Below, in pieces: positions 60,778-64,000 of a stretch of DNA of 64,000 nt (position 1 is its first letter; every line of letters starts with the position of its first letter). The DNA lies in NCBI RefSeq assembly GCF_029351045.1, contig NZ_JARKIN010000001.1, positions 1,822,001-1,886,000 of the forward strand. The letters run 5' to 3'. The notes under the pieces are model-generated. The model made no database searches. It was not told where the DNA came from and worked only from the letters and a program-made list of their open reading frames with translations. Origin of the DNA: Streptomyces sp. WMMB303 (lineage in GTDB: Bacteria > Actinomycetota > Actinomycetes > Streptomycetales > Streptomycetaceae). Made by a program: the position numbers and the translations under genes.

Positions 60778-61742
60778 TCAAGTCCGAGTGGTTCTTCTGG
60801 CTCGTCGGAGCCGTCTTCCTCGCCATGGCGGCGCAGATGGTCTTCGACCGCAGCAACCCCAAGCGCCACGGCACCGCGGCCTTCTGGGGTCTGCTGGGCG
60901 CCTGCTTCTTCTACAGCACCTGGGTCAACGAGAAGTCACTGCCCGCCGAACCGCTGGGCGTGGCCGTACTCGTCCTCATCTGCCTGGGCGGATTCAACCT
61001 CACCGGCAAGGGCAGGCCCGACACCACCGACGAGGGCGAACGCGCCCGGCTGGCCGCCCGCTTCGGCAACAAGCTGTTCATCCCGGCACTGACCATTCCA
61101 CTGGTCGCCATGGTGTGCGCCGTCCTCGCCGACAAGTGGCGGATCGGCGGCACCCCGCTGCTGGAAGAGGGCAGCGAGACCATCCTGGGCCTCGGCCTGG
61201 GCGCCGTCCTGGCACTGGGCGTGGGCATGTGGGTGCTGCGCGAACGCCGGCCGAGCGTGCCGCTGCACGCCGGCCGCGGACTGCTGGAGTCGATGGGCTG
61301 GGCCCTGCTGCTGCCGCAGTTGCTCGCCGTGCTGGGCGCGATCTTCCAGGCCGCGGGCGTCGGCGACCAGGTCGGCAAGATCACCGAGTCGGTGCTGCCG
61401 GACGGACAGAAGCTGGCCGCCGTCGCGCTGTACTGCGTGGGCATGGCGGTCTTCACCATGATCATGGGCAACGCCTTCGCGGCCTTCCCCGTCATGACCG
61501 CCGCCGTCGGCTGGCCGGTGCTGATCGAGCAGATGGACGGCAATCCGGCCGCCGTGCTCGCCGTCGGCATGCTCGCCGGGTTCTGCGGCACGCTGTGCAC
61601 CCCGATGGCGGCCAACTTCAACCTCGTCCCGGCCGCGCTCCTCGAACTCAAGGACCAGTACGGGCCGATCAAGGCCCAGGTGCCGACCGCCGGGGCGATG
61701 CTCGCCTGCAACATCCTGATCATCTATCTCTTCGCGTTCTAG
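60774..61742 (+). CDS. DUF979 membrane protein, partner of DUF969
   Basis: 322 aa, about nine helices including FFWLVGAVFLAMAAQMVF, GLLGACFFYSTWV, LGVAVLVLICLGGFNLTG and MAVFTMIMGNAFAAFPVMTA. DUF979 family; always coupled with DUF969. GTG 60774 overlaps the previous stop (GTGA), so the two are made in a fixed ratio, as in a heteromeric transporter. No ATP-binding gene is present, so transport would be ion-driven. Confidence 0.85.
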   Translation: MIKSEWFFWLVGAVFLAMAAQMVFDRSNPKRHGTAAFWGLLGACFFYSTWVNEKSLPAEPLGVAVLVLICLGGFNLTGKGRPDTTDEGERARLAARFGNKLFIPALTIPLVAMVCAVLADKWRIGGTPLLEEGSETILGLGLGAVLALGVGMWVLRERRPSVPLHAGRGLLESMGWALLLPQLLAVLGAIFQAAGVGDQVGKITESVLPDGQKLAAVALYCVGMAVFTMIMGNAFAAFPVMTAAVGWPVLIEQMDGNPAAVLAVGMLAGFCGTLCTPMAANFNLVPAALLELKDQYGPIKAQVPTAGAMLACNILIIYLFAF

Positions 61743-61793
61743 GCGCCGGGGGCCCACGGCCCCCGAGCCCGAGCGCTGAGCGGAGCTGAGCAC

Positions 61794-62456
61794 ATGTCTT
61801 CCACCAGAGTCCTGGTCACCGGATTCGCGCCGTTCGACGGCGCGGAGGTCAACCCCTCCTGGCAGGCGGCCCGGCTGCTGGCCGCCGACCCACCGGACGG
61901 ACTCGAGGTCACCGCCACCGAACTGAGCTGCGTCTTCGGCACCGCGCTGGAGGAACTGCGCGCCGCGGTGGACGCCGCGGGGCCCGGCCTGGGACTGGTG
62001 CTCTGCCTCGGCCAGGCCGGCGGGCGCACCGACCTCACCGTCGAACGCGTCGCCGTGAACGTGGACGACGCGCGCATCCCCGACAACGCCGGCCGGCAGC
62101 CCGTGGACGAACCCGTCATACCCGGCGGCCCCGCCGGATACTTCAGCACCCTGCCGATCAAGGCGTGCGTGGCCGCAGCGCGGGCCGCCGGGGTTCCGGC
62201 GTCGGTCTCCCAGACCGCCGGAACCTTCGTCTGCAACCACGTCTTCTACGGCCTCGCGCACCTGCTCGCGACCGAACACCCGGACGTGCGGGGCGGTTTC
62301 GTGCACCTGCCGTTCTCACCGCAGCAGGTGGCGGGCCGCCACCCGGCCCCGCCCTCGCTCTCCGTGGCCGACGCCGTGACCGGACTGGCCGCGCTGCTCC
62401 AGGCGGCCGCCCGCACCACCACCGACCTGCGCGAACCGGGAGGGGCCACACATTGA
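61794..62456 (+). CDS. pcp: Pyroglutamyl-peptidase I
   Basis: 220 aa. Catalytic triad: E84 (GRTDLTVERVAVN), C147 (TAGTFVCNHVFYGL) and H171 (GGFVHLPF). Removes N-terminal pyroglutamate from peptides, giving 5-oxoproline for the PxpABC enzyme. ATG 61794. Fits the operon of importers and hydrolase. Confidence 0.94.
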   Translation: MSSTRVLVTGFAPFDGAEVNPSWQAARLLAADPPDGLEVTATELSCVFGTALEELRAAVDAAGPGLGLVLCLGQAGGRTDLTVERVAVNVDDARIPDNAGRQPVDEPVIPGGPAGYFSTLPIKACVAAARAAGVPASVSQTAGTFVCNHVFYGLAHLLATEHPDVRGGFVHLPFSPQQVAGRHPAPPSLSVADAVTGLAALLQAAARTTTDLREPGGATH

Positions 62457-63553
62457 GCACGGCACCGGATGCGGCGGACCCGGCACTGTCCGAGCACGCG
62501 GCGGCGTTCGCCGAGGTGGCACTGGCCAACATCACCCGCGAGTACCCGAACGCGCCCGCGCACCTGCTCGCCGGGCCCGAGGAACTCCTCCCGCCCCGAC
62601 TGCTCCATCCCGCCTTCTACGGCGCCTACGACTGGCACTCCTCGGTCCATATGCACTGGCTGCTGCTGCGGCTGCTGCGGACACCGTGGCGCGGCGGCGA
62701 CCACGAGCGGCGCGCGGCCCTGGTGCGCGCACTGGACGCGCATCTGACCCCCGACGCGCTCGCGGTGGAGGCGGCCTATCTGCGCGCCCACCCGTCCTTC
62801 GAGCGGCCCTACGGCTGGGCGTGGTTGCTGGCGCTCACGAGTGAGAGCGGCGTGGACGTTCCGGAGCGCCCGGCCGCAGGAGGAGCAACACCCCCGGACG
62901 AGAGCGGTGCTCCGGCGGCGCGGCGGCGGTGGCGGGCAGCGCTGGCCCCCGCCGCGGAGACCGTCGCCGACCTGGTCCTGGGGTGGCTGCCGAAGGCGAC
63001 CCGGCCGGTACGGCACGGCACCCACACCAACAGCGCGTTCGCGCTGGGCCTCCTGCTCGACAGCGCCGCACGCGCCGGACAGCCGCAGCTTCTGGCGCCC
63101 GTCGAGGCGAAGATCCGCGCGTGGTATCTCCCCGACCACGGGGCCGCCACCCGATGGGAGCCCTCCGGACAGGACTTCCTCTCCCCGCTGCTCTGCGAGG
63201 CGGACGCGGTGCGACGCGTGCTGCCGCAGGACGAGTTCGCCGAGTGGCTGGGACGCTTCCTGCCCGAACTGGACCACGCCACCGGGCCGGAGTTCCTGCC
63301 CCCTCCGCACGTGCCGGACGCCGCCGACCCGCAACTCGGGCATCTGCTCGGGCTCTGCCTCAGCAGGGCCGCCGCACTGCGCGGCATCACCGCCGCCCTC
63401 CCGCACGGCGATCCGCGGACGGCGACACTCGGCGCCGCGGCCGAGGCCAACCTTGCCGCGGGTCTCCCGGCGGTCGTATCCGGCGACTTCACCACGGACC
63501 ACTGGCTCGCCACGTTCGCCGCGCCGGCCCTGGGCAGCGGGATCGCCGACTGA
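62453..63553 (+). CDS. DUF2891-family protein
   Basis: 366 aa, alpha-helical barrel. LLHPAFYGAYDWHSSVHMHW is the family signature; other marks are ERPYGWAWLLALTSE, NSAFALGLLLDSA and WEPSGQDFLSPLLCEADAV. The repeated aromatic/His/Asp motifs recall (alpha/alpha)6 enzymes acting on sugars or small molecules, but function is unknown. TTG 62453 overlaps the pcp stop (TTGA), so it is translated with pcp. A terminator follows 12 bp after the stop. Confidence 0.85.
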   Translation: MSTAPDAADPALSEHAAAFAEVALANITREYPNAPAHLLAGPEELLPPRLLHPAFYGAYDWHSSVHMHWLLLRLLRTPWRGGDHERRAALVRALDAHLTPDALAVEAAYLRAHPSFERPYGWAWLLALTSESGVDVPERPAAGGATPPDESGAPAARRRWRAALAPAAETVADLVLGWLPKATRPVRHGTHTNSAFALGLLLDSAARAGQPQLLAPVEAKIRAWYLPDHGAATRWEPSGQDFLSPLLCEADAVRRVLPQDEFAEWLGRFLPELDHATGPEFLPPPHVPDAADPQLGHLLGLCLSRAAALRGITAALPHGDPRTATLGAAAEANLAAGLPAVVSGDFTTDHWLATFAAPALGSGIAD

Positions 63554-63564
63554 CGACCGGCGCA

Positions 63565-63593
63565 CTCACGGCCGGTTCCCCCACGGCCGTGAG
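63565..63593 (+). terminator. Hairpin terminator of the DUF969-DUF2891 operon
   Basis: 10-bp perfect stem, CTCACGGCCG (63565-63574) with its complement (63584-63593), loop of 9 nt. Confidence 0.8.
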
Positions 63594-63810
63594 GCCCCGT
63601 GCCCCGGGTTCCCCGCGGTCGCCGTCACCGGTGCCCCCGCGCCGCGGCACCGTCCGCCCCGGCATCCCCGGTCACCCGGACCGCCCGGCCGGGCCGCGAG
63701 CCGCCACCGCACGCCCGCGGACCGGCCCTCCACCTGGCCGCACACCGGCGGAGCGGGCCGACCCGACAGCCGCGCGGGCCGCCCGGCTACAGTGGCCGAC
63801 AGCCAGACAA

Positions 63811-63975
63811 CGCCTCCGCCCGGGGGAAGCCGGTGCGAATCCGGCGCTGACCCGCAACCGTGAGCGGTCCGCCACACCGTCGCGTACGTCGGACACAGAT
63901 CGCCTCCCGCGATCCGGCCGGTGTCCGCCACGCGGCACGGCCGACCGCGAGCCGGAGCGCCCGTGCGGAGGCGGG
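63811..63975 (+). ncRNA. Cobalamin riboswitch
   Basis: The B12 box core GGGAAGCCGGTGCGAATCCG (63823-63842) followed by GCGCTGACCCGCAACCGTGA is diagnostic. P1 is formed by CGCCTCC (63811-63817) and GGAGGCG (63967-63973), and GAGCCGGAGCGCC precedes the 3' arm. It would switch off a downstream gene in B12. A GTG codon at 63981 follows the P1 strand (GGAGGCGGGCTCCT) and may start that gene, which lies beyond the window. Typical targets are cobalt or B12 transport and synthesis genes or B12-independent isozymes. Confidence 0.9.
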
Positions 63976-64000
63976 CTCCTGTGGCCGCCCAGGCCACCGG

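Noticed and set aside
63566..63997. Minus-strand frame over the riboswitch
   Set aside because: Antisense to a recognised cobalamin riboswitch; typical GC-rich shadow.

Overview
The window is high-GC actinobacterial chromosome, most likely Streptomyces or a close relative. Reasons: third codon positions are almost all G or C, GTG and TTG starts are common, one gene carries the rare bldA-type TTA codon, rnpB is of the actinobacterial A type, and the gene set includes Rsm22, RNase H/phosphatase fusion, KstR-like and F420-type oxidoreductase genes. There is no CRISPR array and no PKS or NRPS gene.

Layout. (1) 1-8754: a polysaccharide export locus with GT4 glycosyltransferases, a Wzy-like polymerase, a Wzx-like flippase, a Wzz/kinase-like co-polymerase, a TagD-like cytidylyltransferase and a CDP-alcohol phosphotransferase with a TTA codon. 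(2) 8865-19928: core and accessory metabolism: lipoprotein, prim-pol-like protein, GDPD, a TetR regulator with several palindromic operators, ddaH behind a hairpin that sequesters its ribosome-binding site, Rsm22, a beta-lactamase/MFS pair, an SDR and a lactate monooxygenase-like enzyme. (3) 20004-25842: rnpB followed by an AT-richer accessory island with a tRNA-Thr-like fragment, a VapBC pair, a complete IS1380-family element, a secreted I36-type inhibitor, a truncated second IS1380 end and a TetR-DoxX pair. (4) 25952-36984: assorted enzymes, a radical SAM protein with an unusual cysteine motif, KDPG aldolase, YaaA and an ABC-F resistance-type protein with a leader containing tiny ORFs. (5) 37018-39990: operon of Nif3-like, zinc-ribbon and RNase H/phosphatase genes. 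(6) 40204-50033: mostly uncharacterised secreted or membrane proteins, a DHA2 efflux pump, a tandem pair of paralogous anchored proteins, a methyltransferase and an amidase. (7) 50275-56479: alpha/beta hydrolase with divergent TetR, then a GT4-methyltransferase-barrel protein operon with a KstR-type box and a KstR-like gene.

(8) 56533-63593 is the most coherent system: pxpABC (5-oxoprolinase) divergent from a GntR-FCD regulator, then an operon of two paired membrane proteins (DUF969, DUF979), pyroglutamyl peptidase and a DUF2891 protein. The same palindrome lies in front of both operons, so I read this as one regulon for releasing, importing and opening 5-oxoproline. The two membrane proteins would be its transporter, and the DUF2891 protein its unexplained part. 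The window ends inside the leader of another transcription unit, with a cobalamin riboswitch.
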